NCBI GenBank assembly: GCA_016193395.1 | Contig: JACPSH010000043.1 | Coordinates: 1 to 63,755 of the forward strand | Length of the DNA stretch: 63,755 nt | Direction of reading: 5' to 3' | Origin: Gammaproteobacteria bacterium | GTDB lineage: Bacteria > Pseudomonadota > Gammaproteobacteria > Eutrophobiales > Eutrophobiaceae | Made by a program: the position numbers and the translations under genes | Part shown: positions 16,983 to 25,725 of the stretch, piece by piece | Position numbering within the stretch: the first letter of the stretch is position 1 | Layout: each line of letters opens with the position of its first letter | Notes under the pieces: model-generated | The model's database searches: none | Seen by the model: only the letters and a program-made list of their open reading frames with translations | What the model was told of the DNA's origin: nothing

Positions 16983-17863
16983 GCGAGATGCACGCCGGGA
17001 AGACGCTTCAGCTTGCGGCGCTGAGGCTCCTCGATTTCGAGGATGTTCCGGTTCTTGAGGGTCAGCGCCTTCGATGTCGCGCGCACGTCCCGCACGAGCC
17101 GGCGCAACCCGTCCGGTTCCAGCGAGGCGGAGTGGTCCGTGCCCTTCCAGGTGCGGTCGAGCGTGAAATGCCTCTCGATCCAGGTGGCGCCGAGCGCCAC
17201 TGCGGCGATGTCCACCGCGATGCCGAGATGATGACCCGAGAAGCCGACTTCCCTAACCCGCCCCGCGAAGCGCTCCTTCAGCCTGCCGATCTCCAGCAGG
17301 CAGACGTCTTCGAAGGGAACCGGGTAACCGGAGGTGCAGGCATACAGCACGGTCCTGTCCGCGGCGCCCAGATCCTCAAGCAGGGCGACGATCTGCTCCT
17401 CCTCTTCCGGCGTCGTCATGCCGACGGAGACGTGCAGATCGCCGCCGAATTCCGTGGCGAGGAACTTCAGCATCTGGAAGTTAAGGTTGCTCGCGGACGG
17501 GACCTTGATGTAATCGGGTTCGAGTTCCGCGATCTGGCGCGCGGAAGTGAGATCCCACACCGAACACGAATAGCGGATGCCGGTTTCCCGGCACCAGCCG
17601 AGAAGCGTCCTGTGCCGATCCAGGTCGAACTCCAGGAATTCCCGGTGCTCGCCGTAGGTGTTTCCGAAACTGTTCGCGGGGTTCGGGTGTGGCGAGTTGA
17701 ATTCCTCCGGCGTCAACAGTTCCCGGTTCGATCGTTTCTGAAACTTGATGTAATCCGCCTTCGCAAACCGCGCCGCGGATTCGATCATCTGCCGGGCGAT
17801 TTCCATCTCGCCCTTGTGATTGCATCCCGCTTCGGCGACGACTTTCGGTGCTGCGAGATGCAT
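16979..17863 (-). CDS. NeuB-like nonulosonate synthase without SAF domain
   Basis: 294 residues from ATG 17863 (MHLAAPKVVAEAGCNHKGEM). It contains the NeuB TIM-barrel landmarks: AEAGCNHKG, YIKFQKR, DYIKVPSASNLNFQMLKFL, VSVGMTTPEEEE, LYACTSGYPVPFEDV, VGFSGHHLG and ATWIERHFTLDRTWKGTDHSAS. It condenses PEP with an N-acyl-mannosamine-type or aldose substrate. Standard NeuB is about 340-350 residues with a C-terminal antifreeze-like SAF domain. Here the protein ends soon after the barrel, so it lacks SAF, as in some KDN/legionaminate-type or phosphate-using synthases. The larger open frame to 18172 overlaps the upstream gene and is not used. Confidence 0.82.
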   Translation of the reverse strand: MHLAAPKVVAEAGCNHKGEMEIARQMIESAARFAKADYIKFQKRSNRELLTPEEFNSPHPNPANSFGNTYGEHREFLEFDLDRHRTLLGWCRETGIRYSCSVWDLTSARQIAELEPDYIKVPSASNLNFQMLKFLATEFGGDLHVSVGMTTPEEEEQIVALLEDLGAADRTVLYACTSGYPVPFEDVCLLEIGRLKERFAGRVREVGFSGHHLGIAVDIAAVALGATWIERHFTLDRTWKGTDHSASLEPDGLRRLVRDVRATSKALTLKNRNILEIEEPQRRKLKRLPGVHLA

Positions 17864-17877
17864 GGGCCGGTCGGCCT

Positions 17878-19365
17878 TCAATTGAGCAGCGGGGCTTGCG
17901 GATCCCGATTGGCGACGAGTTCCGTTTCCGGACCGACCACGCGGAACAGGAAACGGGATGCCTGCTGCGCGTGGATCCCGTCGAACCGGCCGAGCTGGGC
18001 GCCGAGCCGCCGGATGCGCCGATCGACCTCGTCGGTCGAGATATCCGGGAAGCGGTGGGCATGGTATTCGGCGCTGTTCCAGTGGCCCTGCCGGCGCATA
18101 TTGACGTGCTTGAGCAGGGTCCGGGCGTTTGCAACGAGCCAGGCCTGCGCGTACTTCCGCGCGCCGCGCCATGGCGGAGGGCTGGATCCGTACCCGGCTT
18201 CGTGGATCACATCCATCACGCGCTCGGCGGCGAGCGGCCCGTCAAGGGAGTCAAGGTGGCGGTCGAATATCGCGCGGGTCCGGGCTTCGTTGACGGTCCC
18301 GATATCCCCATCGAGAACACCTGCAATCAGTTCCCGGACCTGTTCCGGATTGAATGCCGGGTGGCTCAGGGAATTGGGGAGGTGGTAGTCAAAACACGCG
18401 GCGGTCACGGGTTGATAGGTGATCGCCGGCGTGCCGAGGACGGCGCTCTCGACCGCAGTCATGCAGCCATTATGAAGCAATACCCTGCACGCCATCAGCC
18501 ACGGAACGACGTTCCCTTCATGGATCACGTGCACGTTCCGCAGTCCTGATGACAGGTTCCGCCACACGGCGTGATCCTCGGAGGGGTGTGGCCGGAGGAC
18601 GATGGTCCGGTCCGGGAACCAGTCGCTCAGTTTCGGCAGCAGACTGCTGAAGCCGTCGAAGATGGCCTGCTGATGCGCCGAAAGACCCTCGGCGAAGTCG
18701 AGGCTCATGCCCTGGCCCGTCCGGCTGACTTCGGCCTTTGTCCGTCCGTTGGAGCGCAGGACGAGATTGAGTTTCCGCACGAATGCGTTGACGAACGAAA
18801 AATTCGTATTAATCAGGATAAAATCCCCGAAGCGATCGCGGAGCGCCCGGACCTCGGGTAGAAAATAGCCGCGCAATTCCTTCCGCAACAGATCGACGCG
18901 GGGATTGCCGGTCACGTGCACGGGCACGGCGTGATTCCCGGGGTATTCAGAGAACAACTGCGCGTCGTCCCGTCCCCAGGCAAACAGATGGCTGAGTGGT
19001 TCGAAAGTCGCCGGTGAGAACCGCCAAGGACAGTATTCGGGGGAGTCGAAGCGAACCAGGCTTTCCTCGTCCCATGCCACGAGTGCATGACCCAGGTCGC
19101 GGATCAGGTTGAACATCAGCGCGCTACGCGCGCGCAGGCTCTTGGCGACGAACACGCCCCGGTCGAGACCTGGCATCGCGAAATTGACGAACGGGCGGGA
19201 GCCCAGCACGACCGGGCAACCGCGTTCCGCGGCGATACAGGCAAGCAGCAGCTTGGAATCGAGCTCCCGGACCTGGTTCTCCACCGGAAGTATGAGAGGC
19301 GATTTGTACACGGGCCTTCCAGCCGGCGCCCTGTCGGCCGGCGAATAATTTGCGCCATCGTACAA
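17878..19365 (-). CDS. Surface carbohydrate biosynthesis protein (GT-B-like)
   Basis: 495 residues. The N-terminus (PLILPVENQVRELDSKLLLA, then CIAAERGCPVVLGSR) and the central LRPHPSEDHAVWRNLSSGLR followed by VPWLMACRVLLHNGCMTAVE match the family annotated as surface carbohydrate biosynthesis proteins, which have a two-domain GT-B-like fold. It probably transfers or links a nonulosonic acid or CDP-linked unit in surface polysaccharide or flagellin glycan. It is first in the three-gene operon (14-bp gap to NeuB). The frame has a plausible start at ATG 19365; signal and TM segments are absent. Confidence 0.75.
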   Translation of the reverse strand: MYDGANYSPADRAPAGRPVYKSPLILPVENQVRELDSKLLLACIAAERGCPVVLGSRPFVNFAMPGLDRGVFVAKSLRARSALMFNLIRDLGHALVAWDEESLVRFDSPEYCPWRFSPATFEPLSHLFAWGRDDAQLFSEYPGNHAVPVHVTGNPRVDLLRKELRGYFLPEVRALRDRFGDFILINTNFSFVNAFVRKLNLVLRSNGRTKAEVSRTGQGMSLDFAEGLSAHQQAIFDGFSSLLPKLSDWFPDRTIVLRPHPSEDHAVWRNLSSGLRNVHVIHEGNVVPWLMACRVLLHNGCMTAVESAVLGTPAITYQPVTAACFDYHLPNSLSHPAFNPEQVRELIAGVLDGDIGTVNEARTRAIFDRHLDSLDGPLAAERVMDVIHEAGYGSSPPPWRGARKYAQAWLVANARTLLKHVNMRRQGHWNSAEYHAHRFPDISTDEVDRRIRRLGAQLGRFDGIHAQQASRFLFRVVGPETELVANRDPQAPLLN

Positions 19366-19600
19366 CTGGAAGGTTCGGTGAGGATATATGTTCCGTTAAA
19401 ATTTCGTTAATGAACGCAGGTCCCCGTTCGTCCGGCCGTGGATCGCGCCTTCCTTTCAGCCTTATCTTCGATGTGAGACTGGCATCACGCCATTTAACGG
19501 ACTATTAACCCTTTCCGAACGAGAACCCACTGCCGGGGTACTATAGTGCCCGCCACCAAATGAATAGCTGACGCCTGTTTTCATGAGGCCGGAGATTGTC
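19366..19600. other. Non-coding divergent region
   Basis: About 235 bp between the surface-carbohydrate operon (minus) and the small ORF/response-regulator operon (plus). It is AT-richer near 19380-19410 (TGTTCCGTTAAAATTTCGTTAATG) and has TTTAACGG/ACTATTAACCC near 19490. Promoters for both directions probably lie here, but I see no clear operator. Confidence 0.4.
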
Positions 19601-19720
19601 ATGAAGTGGTCCATTGCGATCGGATTGAGAGCCGGGGTTCTCGCGGCAGACCTGGTTCTGTTCAACACCACGGCATCCGTCCGCGTGCGCGAAAGGAAAT
19701 ATGAAAATACTGCTGGTTGA
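19601..19720 (+). CDS. Possible 39-residue small ORF overlapping the response-regulator start
   Basis: It reads MKWSIAIGLRAGVLAADLVL, then FNTTASVRVRERKYENTAG, and ends at TGA 19718-19720, 20 bp inside the response-regulator gene. GGAG lies 7 nt before the ATG. The first half is hydrophobic and could be a short membrane or leader peptide. Overlap with the downstream start suggests translational coupling. It may also be chance; codon evidence is too short to decide. Confidence 0.3.
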   Translation: MKWSIAIGLRAGVLAADLVLFNTTASVRVRERKYENTAG

Positions 19721-20390
19721 AGACGACTTCGACGTCGCAAAGAGCGTTTGCGAGTACCTGGAGGCGTCCGGCCACGAGGTCGAGCTGGCCCCGGACGGAC
19801 TGATTGGGTTAGACAGCGCCACCCGCGAACGCTACGACGGCATCATCCTGGACATCTTCCTGCCGCGGCTGTCCGGCATCCAGCTTTGTGAGCGGATCCG
19901 GGCGCTCGGCTTCAGCTCGGTGCCCATCCTGATGCTGACCGCCATGGGCACGCTGAGCTACAAGGAGGACGCCTTCAATGCCGGGGCGGACGACTACCTG
20001 GTCAAGCCTTTTGCCCTGAAAGAACTGGAACTGCGTCTCTCAGCGCTTACCCGCCGTGTGGCGGAGAGCAGGACCGGCAAGCTGCTGCGCGTGGGCGACC
20101 TGAGCTATGACGTGATGACCCAGGAGATCCGGCGCGCAGACAAGGCGATCAGCCTGGCGGCGACCTCACGGAAGATCCTGGAGCTCCTCATGCGCAATCC
20201 GCACCGGGTGGTATCCAAGCAGGAGATCGAACAACTGGTGTGGGGCGAGGCGCCCGAATCCGGCGATCTCGTCCGCATCCACATCCACACCCTGCGCGAA
20301 GCCATCGACAAACCCTTTGATCACGCCTTGCTGCAGACCATCCGCGGCATGGGCTACCGGCTCACGGCGGAACATGAAACATCCAAGTAG
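19701..20390 (+). CDS. OmpR/PhoB-family response regulator
   Basis: 229 residues. The receiver domain has acidic pocket VEDD (residues 6-9), the phospho-acceptor Asp in GIILDIFLPRLSG (about residue 51), Thr in MLTAMG and Lys in DDYLVKPFA. The C-terminal winged helix (residues 130-225) carries VVSKQEIEQLVWGE and RIHIHTLREAIDKPF, then TIRGMGYRL, the standard OmpR signature. It acts with the kinase whose gene overlaps its last 14 bp. Targets are unknown, though genes nearby include the Ser/Thr kinase. Confidence 0.95.
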   Translation: MKILLVEDDFDVAKSVCEYLEASGHEVELAPDGLIGLDSATRERYDGIILDIFLPRLSGIQLCERIRALGFSSVPILMLTAMGTLSYKEDAFNAGADDYLVKPFALKELELRLSALTRRVAESRTGKLLRVGDLSYDVMTQEIRRADKAISLAATSRKILELLMRNPHRVVSKQEIEQLVWGEAPESGDLVRIHIHTLREAIDKPFDHALLQTIRGMGYRLTAEHETSK

Positions 20391-21657
20391 TCTGCGGCAG
20401 CGCTTCCTGCTCGCCTCATTCGCGATGGCGTTTGTCATTTGCTTCCTGTTTTCGCTCGGCCTGTTCGGCGCGCTCGAATTCGCGGAGTCGGTGCTGTTCG
20501 ACGACCGCGTCGAATCCGACATCCGCACGTTCATGAGTCAGTACGAGATCGATCCGGGGGTCGTCTCCCTGCCTCGCGAGGATTACAAGGTCTTCATTGC
20601 GCAACGCGACGACCACTCCGGCCTGCCGGATTATCTCCGGGATCTTCCACAGGGCAGCGATGACGTCTTCATGGACGGCAGGGAGTACCACGTGGATACG
20701 CGTCTTCGGGGCGACACAATCGTCTACTTCATGTTCGACGAAACGCCGTTCGAGGATTTCGACAAGCTGCTGACCGTGGTCGTGCCGGCGATCATTTTCC
20801 TCATCTGCGCGCTCGCGGTCGCGCTCGGCTTCGTGTTCTCGAACCGAATCGTCCGTCCGGTCACGGCGCTCGCGGCGAAGGTCAACCGTACCGAGAGCAC
20901 GGTCATCCCGGCCGCGGAGGATCGCGGCGAGAGTGGCGATGAAATCGAGGTTCTGGCGCGCGCGATCGACAACTTCCAGGGCCGCGTGACCGAACTGCTG
21001 TCCCGAGAGCGCGACTTCTCATCCGACGTGAGCCACGAATTGCGCACGCCGCTGATGGGGATCCAGGCGGCGGCGGACAATCTCGCGCTGAACAGCGGCG
21101 GCAGCGAGCGGGTCGCGGAGCTCGCCCAGCGCATCCAGAAGCGCTGCGGCCAGATGCGCGCGCTGGTCGATGCGCTGTTGTCCCTGGCGCGCGATCCGCA
21201 CAGCCTGGAGAACGATTTCCGGGCGCTGCGGCTCCGCGACGTGGTCCGCGACCAGGTCGATGCCGCCGGCCCGCACCTCGGCAGCCGCGGAGTGAAGATC
21301 CACGTCATCGAGGAAGCCAACCCGGCCGTTTTCACTTCGGATGCCGTGCTGAACGTCGTGATCGGCAACATCCTCCGCAACGCCATCATCCATTCCGACT
21401 CCTCCGAGATCCACATACGGGTGACCGGCCGCGGCCTGTCCATCCAGGATTTCGGCCAAGGCGTCCCCAATGAAATGAAGAACAAAATGTTCGACCGGTT
21501 CTCGTCGGCGGGCGCTGATCCGACGCGCGACTTCGGCATCGGCCTGGCCCTCGTGCAACGGCTGTGCGCGCATTTCAAATGGACACTCAACCTGGTATCC
21601 ACGCCGGGCGATGGGACGACCATCTCGATTGAATTCGGCGGTTCCATCCGGGATTAG
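20377..21657 (+). CDS. Sensor histidine kinase
   Basis: 426 residues from ATG 20377. TM1 is at residues 10-35 (RFLLASFAMAFVICFLFSLG). A periplasmic loop of about 100 residues and TM2 (VVVPAIIFLICALAVALGFV) lead to a HAMP linker (NRIVRPVTALAAKV). The HisKA domain has SSDVSHELRTPLMG (phospho-His), and the HATPase domain has N-box IGNILRNAIIHS, G1 IQDFGQGVP and G2 DFGIGLALVQRL. It phosphorylates the response regulator encoded just upstream. The signal is unknown. Confidence 0.94.
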   Translation, partial: KHPSSLRQRFLLASFAMAFVICFLFSLGLFGALEFAESVLFDDRVESDIRTFMSQYEIDPGVVSLPREDYKVFIAQRDDHSGLPDYLRDLPQGSDDVFMDGREYHVDTRLRGDTIVYFMFDETPFEDFDKLLTVVVPAIIFLICALAVALGFVFSNRIVRPVTALAAKVNRTESTVIPAAEDRGESGDEIEVLARAIDNFQGRVTELLSRERDFSSDVSHELRTPLMGIQAAADNLALNSGGSERVAELAQRIQKRCGQMRALVDALLSLARDPHSLENDFRALRLRDVVRDQVDAAGPHLGSRGVKIHVIEEANPAVFTSDAVLNVVIGNILRNAIIHSDSSEIHIRVTGRGLSIQDFGQGVPNEMKNKMFDRFSSAGADPTRDFGIGLALVQRLCAHFKWTLNLVSTPGDGTTISIEFGGSIRD

Positions 21658-21664
21658 GGCCAAG

Positions 21665-22966
21665 ATGAAAAAGCTCCACCGCAACGCGATTCAGCCGGGT
21701 CATGAATTGCACTGGTACCGGATCCGGGAAATCCTCGGCCAGGGCGGTTTCGGGATCACCTACCTCGCGCACGACATCAACCTCGACCAGGACGTTGCCA
21801 TCAAGGAATACCTGCCGATCGAGCTGGCCGTCCGCGAGGGGGACTGCTCGGTCAATCCGCTGTCCGAGGATCTGGGCGACAAGTTCCATCTCGGGCTTCA
21901 GAAGTTCATCGCCGAGGCACGCACGTTGAGCAAATTCAGGCACCCGAACATCGTGCGCGTGCGCAATGTCTTCGAGGAGAACAACACCGCCTACATGGTC
22001 ATGGACTACGAGGAAGGCGAAACCCTGAAGGATCGGATGACGCGCCGCGGGACACTGGACGAGGCCGAGCTGCTGAACCTGCTGGTCCCGATCCTCGGCG
22101 GGCTCGAACAGGTCCACCAGGCCGGGTACATCCACCGGGACATCAAGCCCGCCAACCTATTCATCCGCCGCGACGGCAGCCCGGTGCTGCTCGATTTCGG
22201 CTCCGCGCGGCAGGCGATCGGGGAACAGACCCGGACCCTCACGAGCCTGGTCTCGCCCGGCTACGCGCCGTTCGAGCAATACTACTCAAGGAGCGACGCG
22301 CAGGGGCCGTGGACCGATATCTACGGGCTCGGGGCCACGCTGTATCGCGCCGTGTCCGGCCGCCCGCCGATGGACGCGGTGGATCGCAGCGAAGCGATCC
22401 TGAAGGCGCACAAAGACACGCTGGTGCCCGCTTCGACCATCGGCGTTGGGCGCTACTCGCAGAGGTTCCTCGCCGCTATCAACCACGCACTCGCCTTCAA
22501 TCCGGAAGACCGCCCGCAATCCATCGCGGCGTGGCACGCTGAATTCGCAACACCGGAGAATGCGGCCCCGGTCCCGGTCTCCAGTGAGGAAACGACCGTA
22601 CTCCCCACACCCGGGATCATGGCCGCCGCCCGGCAACTTCCATGGGCACAGCGCCGATTGTCCAGATCGCGTTCGTCCCTGCATTATGCGGCAGTGCTGG
22701 CGCTGCTCCTGTGCGGCGGCTTTGTGAGCAATGCATTGTGGCGGGAATTTACGGCCGGTGCGGTGTCTGTCCAGGATCCTGGTAATTTGAACAGGGAAGT
22801 GAATCGGGCGCGGACCATCCTCATCATCGTCCCCGCTGGCGACGGGGCGCTCCGTTCCGTTGAAGACCTCCTGCACGAGATCGGTGGCGAAACAGGGCGG
22901 GAGATCAGGACCCGCGGCCTGGATGAGCGGGATCCGTCCCTGCTGGCGCGGCAGATTTCTGGTTGA
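21665..22966 (+). CDS. Membrane-anchored Ser/Thr protein kinase
   Basis: 433 residues. The N-terminal 270 residues form a Hanks-type kinase: glycine loop GQGGFG (about 25-30), Lys47 in VAIKEYL, catalytic HRDIKPANLFI, DFGSAR and SPGYAPFEQY activation segment. A Pro-rich juxtamembrane part leads to a single TM (YAAVLALLLCGGFVSNALW) and a short periplasmic tail (TILIIVPAGDGALRSVEDLL). The start at ATG 21665 lies 7 bp after the histidine kinase stop, so it belongs to the same operon. The FGITYLAHD and EQYYSR motifs are typical of the PPP-group kinases in type VI and gliding gene contexts, but none of those genes are here. Confidence 0.9.
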   Translation: MKKLHRNAIQPGHELHWYRIREILGQGGFGITYLAHDINLDQDVAIKEYLPIELAVREGDCSVNPLSEDLGDKFHLGLQKFIAEARTLSKFRHPNIVRVRNVFEENNTAYMVMDYEEGETLKDRMTRRGTLDEAELLNLLVPILGGLEQVHQAGYIHRDIKPANLFIRRDGSPVLLDFGSARQAIGEQTRTLTSLVSPGYAPFEQYYSRSDAQGPWTDIYGLGATLYRAVSGRPPMDAVDRSEAILKAHKDTLVPASTIGVGRYSQRFLAAINHALAFNPEDRPQSIAAWHAEFATPENAAPVPVSSEETTVLPTPGIMAAARQLPWAQRRLSRSRSSLHYAAVLALLLCGGFVSNALWREFTAGAVSVQDPGNLNREVNRARTILIIVPAGDGALRSVEDLLHEIGGETGREIRTRGLDERDPSLLARQISG

Positions 22967-22999
22967 CGGATCCTGGCCGGGTTCCCTAACAAGCTCAAA

Positions 23000-23947
23000 T
23001 CAATTGATCGTGCCCTTGGATGCGTAGGTTGCACGGTCGGAGGAGTGCACGGTGATCTTGTGCGTCTCCTCATCGCGCAACACGGTCAGGGGGACGGCCA
23101 CGCCGGCGGGGCCCAAGCTCCACACTTTACGGAAGAATTCCGCGAGGTGGCCGGCCGGATCGCCGTCAATCTCAAGAATCACGTCCCCCGGTTTGAGGCC
23201 GGCCAGATCGCCGGGGCACTTGCGATAAACGCCGGCAACCAGCAATTCCTCATCCGCGTCATGGATCAGCAGCCCCAGCCACGGATGCGGGGGCTTGAGC
23301 TGCCGGCCGAATTCGCACATCTCGCCAATGATGGGGACAAGGATATCGATCGGCACGAACAGGTTGGCGGACGCTTCAGTCTCCGATGATTTGCCGTCGT
23401 GCACGAGCAGGGAGCCGATGCCGCACAGCCGCCCTTTTCGATCGAGCATCGCCGCGCCCGCCCAATCCTTATGCGCGGGAGCCGTGTAGATCGCCTCGTC
23501 CAGCAGGTACTCCCAGCGTCCGGCGAATTCCTGCTTGGCCACGACTTGCGCTTCAACGACATCTCCGGGTCCGCCGCTGCCGGCGACAAAGACCGGATCG
23601 CCAATCTTCAGATCGGCCGCGCGGCCCAGCGGAATGCGCGGCCGGTAGATCGGCTGCACCGGCTTGAGCAGGCCGAAACCGGTTTCATAGTCGTAGCCCA
23701 CCACATAACCCGGCGCTATGGTCTGCGCACCAGTCTTGATCCACACGCTTTCGGCCTCCGCGATCAGGTAGCCGATGGTCACGATGAGCCCGTCGTCCTG
23801 GATCACGACGCCATGCCCGCTGCGCTCGGTGCCGAGCAGGCTCGCCGACATGGCCTCCTCGGGGATGTGCGCGGAGATCGGCACCACCGCGGAGAGCACG
23901 CGGCCGAGGTCGAAGCCGAACTGTTCGGAGTGGGTTTTCATGGACAT
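23000..23947 (-). CDS. Inactive HtrA/DegP-like PDZ protein
   Basis: 315 residues from ATG 23947. The fold is HtrA-like: a trypsin domain (GHGVVIQDDGLIVTIGYLIA, GYDYETGFGLLKPVQP, PLGRAADLKIGDPVFVAGSG, then GRWEYLLDEAIYTAPAHKDW) followed by a PDZ domain (PWLGLLIHDADEE, CPGDLAGLKPGDVILEIDGD). The catalytic residues are missing: the His of TNNHV is replaced by GYL, and the nucleophile motif GNSGGP is replaced by DWAGAAML. No signal peptide is obvious. It is probably a non-proteolytic binding protein. It is convergent with the Ser/Thr kinase gene. The HtrA homology was read by eye from motifs. Confidence 0.75.
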   Translation of the reverse strand: MSMKTHSEQFGFDLGRVLSAVVPISAHIPEEAMSASLLGTERSGHGVVIQDDGLIVTIGYLIAEAESVWIKTGAQTIAPGYVVGYDYETGFGLLKPVQPIYRPRIPLGRAADLKIGDPVFVAGSGGPGDVVEAQVVAKQEFAGRWEYLLDEAIYTAPAHKDWAGAAMLDRKGRLCGIGSLLVHDGKSSETEASANLFVPIDILVPIIGEMCEFGRQLKPPHPWLGLLIHDADEELLVAGVYRKCPGDLAGLKPGDVILEIDGDPAGHLAEFFRKVWSLGPAGVAVPLTVLRDEETHKITVHSSDRATYASKGTIN

Positions 23948-24157
23948 CCCGTATAAGCATGCATCGCCGGAAATGCGGATGCAATCCTTCGACCCCGGTG
24001 GGTGACGGCCGTTCCGCGGCGGCGCAAAAACCGCGGCGGACGCCCGCAAAACCGGCATCCAATCACACTTGTCGTCCGGTGCAGGCGGCCGGCAAGCGAC
24101 TGCGGTTGTCTCCGCTCGCGCTTTTCCCTGGCCTATACACCGCCGCTCCCGACGTCC

Positions 24158-25609
24158 TCACCCGATCTCCGCTGCGCGCTCCTCCCTGACCCAGTACAGC
24201 AACGTCAGACCTGAAACCAGCAAGATGCCGGTGGACGCAAGACCGGCCCGTTGGCTCTGGAATGTGCTCGTAAAAATTGCCACCAGCCCGTGACCGAGAA
24301 ATGCCGTGGCCGTACCGGCAAGCCCGTAAAGCCCGAAAAACTGGCTCATCATGGACACGGGGGCGATGCGCGCCATCATGGTCCGGCTATTGGCGAATGC
24401 CGCGGTGATGGTCGCGGCGAGCAGCATGAATGTGGTGAGGTAAATGATTTCCGGCAAGGTGCGGAAATAAGGGAAAGCCCAGACCGGCCCTGCCGCCGCG
24501 ATATCATATGGAATGAAGAAGACCTGATTGGGTGTTACGGAAACGGCCGCAAGCAGACCGATGCACGTACCACCAACGGAAACCTGGATGGCCCGCTTGG
24601 ATCCGAAACGGTTGTCGAACCAGCCGCCCAGCAGCCCGCCGACGATGGCAAACGGCGTCAAAATCAGACCGAAAATCAGCATGGCCCCGAGGTCCCAGGC
24701 GAAGATCCCGGCGGCGTAAATGCCCGCATAGGCAATCATGGCCACCTTGGCGTCGGTGTATAGGGTGCGCGCGACCAGGTACAGGCCGACGTTGGCAAAC
24801 TGACGCGCGCGCTTGATGGTGAGCCAGAGCTGGCTCAGTCCTTCGCGCACGGCCCGCCGCGGCGGCACGCCGGTCGAGGGACGATCCGGCGTCCACAACA
24901 TCAATGGAATGACAAAGACGATCATCCATACGCCAGCCACCGGCCCGGCGATGCGGTCCTGTTCGTGACGTTCCGGATCGAGGCCGAACAGCGGGCTATC
25001 GGGCAGGAAAGTCCAATCCACGACGTTGGACGCGGGAAGCGCAACGCCCAGCAGCATGATCGTCAACGCGACCAGGGAGCCAGCGTTGCCGACGGAAATC
25101 CCGAGCCCGGAAAGCCCGCCGACCTGTGCCGGGCCGGCGAGCGACGGCAGCATGGCGCTGTGGAACATGTCGGTGAACTGGAAACACGTAGCCAGCAAAA
25201 TGATGAGTGCGAGTATGGCGGCCACGGGCAGACCACCCTGCGCTCCCGGCATCGCCCACCAGAGCGCGAAGCAGGCAGGCGCCATGATGGCCACGAGACC
25301 GAGCAGCCAGGGCTTCCGTCCACCGGTACGATCGCAGATGGCGCCCAGCAATGGGGCCAGCAGCGCGACGCAGACCCCGACCAGCGTATTGGCGACGCTC
25401 CAGAGTTCCTGGCCGCGCAGCGGGTCACCCACCACCGTGCTCGCGAAATAAGGCGCGAACACGTAAATGTAGACGAGGCTCAGGTAGGGTGAACGGGCGA
25501 ATTCAAAAACCGCCCAGGAAATCTGTCCGCGCAGGTCTGCAGGTTTCTCGCCGGTCGCGGAGAGGATGTCAGGAGCGCCGACCGGCTTTTCAGCGTGGGC
25601 CGTAATCAC
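24158..25609 (-). CDS. MFS permease (UMF1/ATG22-like)
   Basis: 483 residues with about 12 hydrophobic segments, among them LSLVYIYVFAPYFASTVVG, LGAICDRTGGRKPWLLGLVA (the conserved loop 2-3 motif) and LILTPFAIVGGLLGGWFDN. The FEFARSPYLSLVYIYVFAPYF start resembles the UMF1/ATG22-type MFS group. It lies 116 bp downstream of a TonB receptor on the same strand and is likely co-expressed from the 27928-28499 control region, so it would carry the imported sugar or acid across the inner membrane. Confidence 0.82.
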   Translation of the reverse strand: MITAHAEKPVGAPDILSATGEKPADLRGQISWAVFEFARSPYLSLVYIYVFAPYFASTVVGDPLRGQELWSVANTLVGVCVALLAPLLGAICDRTGGRKPWLLGLVAIMAPACFALWWAMPGAQGGLPVAAILALIILLATCFQFTDMFHSAMLPSLAGPAQVGGLSGLGISVGNAGSLVALTIMLLGVALPASNVVDWTFLPDSPLFGLDPERHEQDRIAGPVAGVWMIVFVIPLMLWTPDRPSTGVPPRRAVREGLSQLWLTIKRARQFANVGLYLVARTLYTDAKVAMIAYAGIYAAGIFAWDLGAMLIFGLILTPFAIVGGLLGGWFDNRFGSKRAIQVSVGGTCIGLLAAVSVTPNQVFFIPYDIAAAGPVWAFPYFRTLPEIIYLTTFMLLAATITAAFANSRTMMARIAPVSMMSQFFGLYGLAGTATAFLGHGLVAIFTSTFQSQRAGLASTGILLVSGLTLLYWVREERAAEIG

Positions 25610-25725
25610 GGTGGCCGATTATCGTCCTGATCTGGCCACGCACGGCGCCGGATCGTTCACCTCCCTGGGAAGAAGCGGGGATACCGCCATCCCGCGGCAT
25701 CCCCTGGACGATGAGTTGCCTTTGG

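Noticed and set aside
16943-18388. 481-residue plus-strand open frame over the NeuB region
   Set aside because: Antisense to NeuB and to the surface-carbohydrate gene, both with clear motifs.
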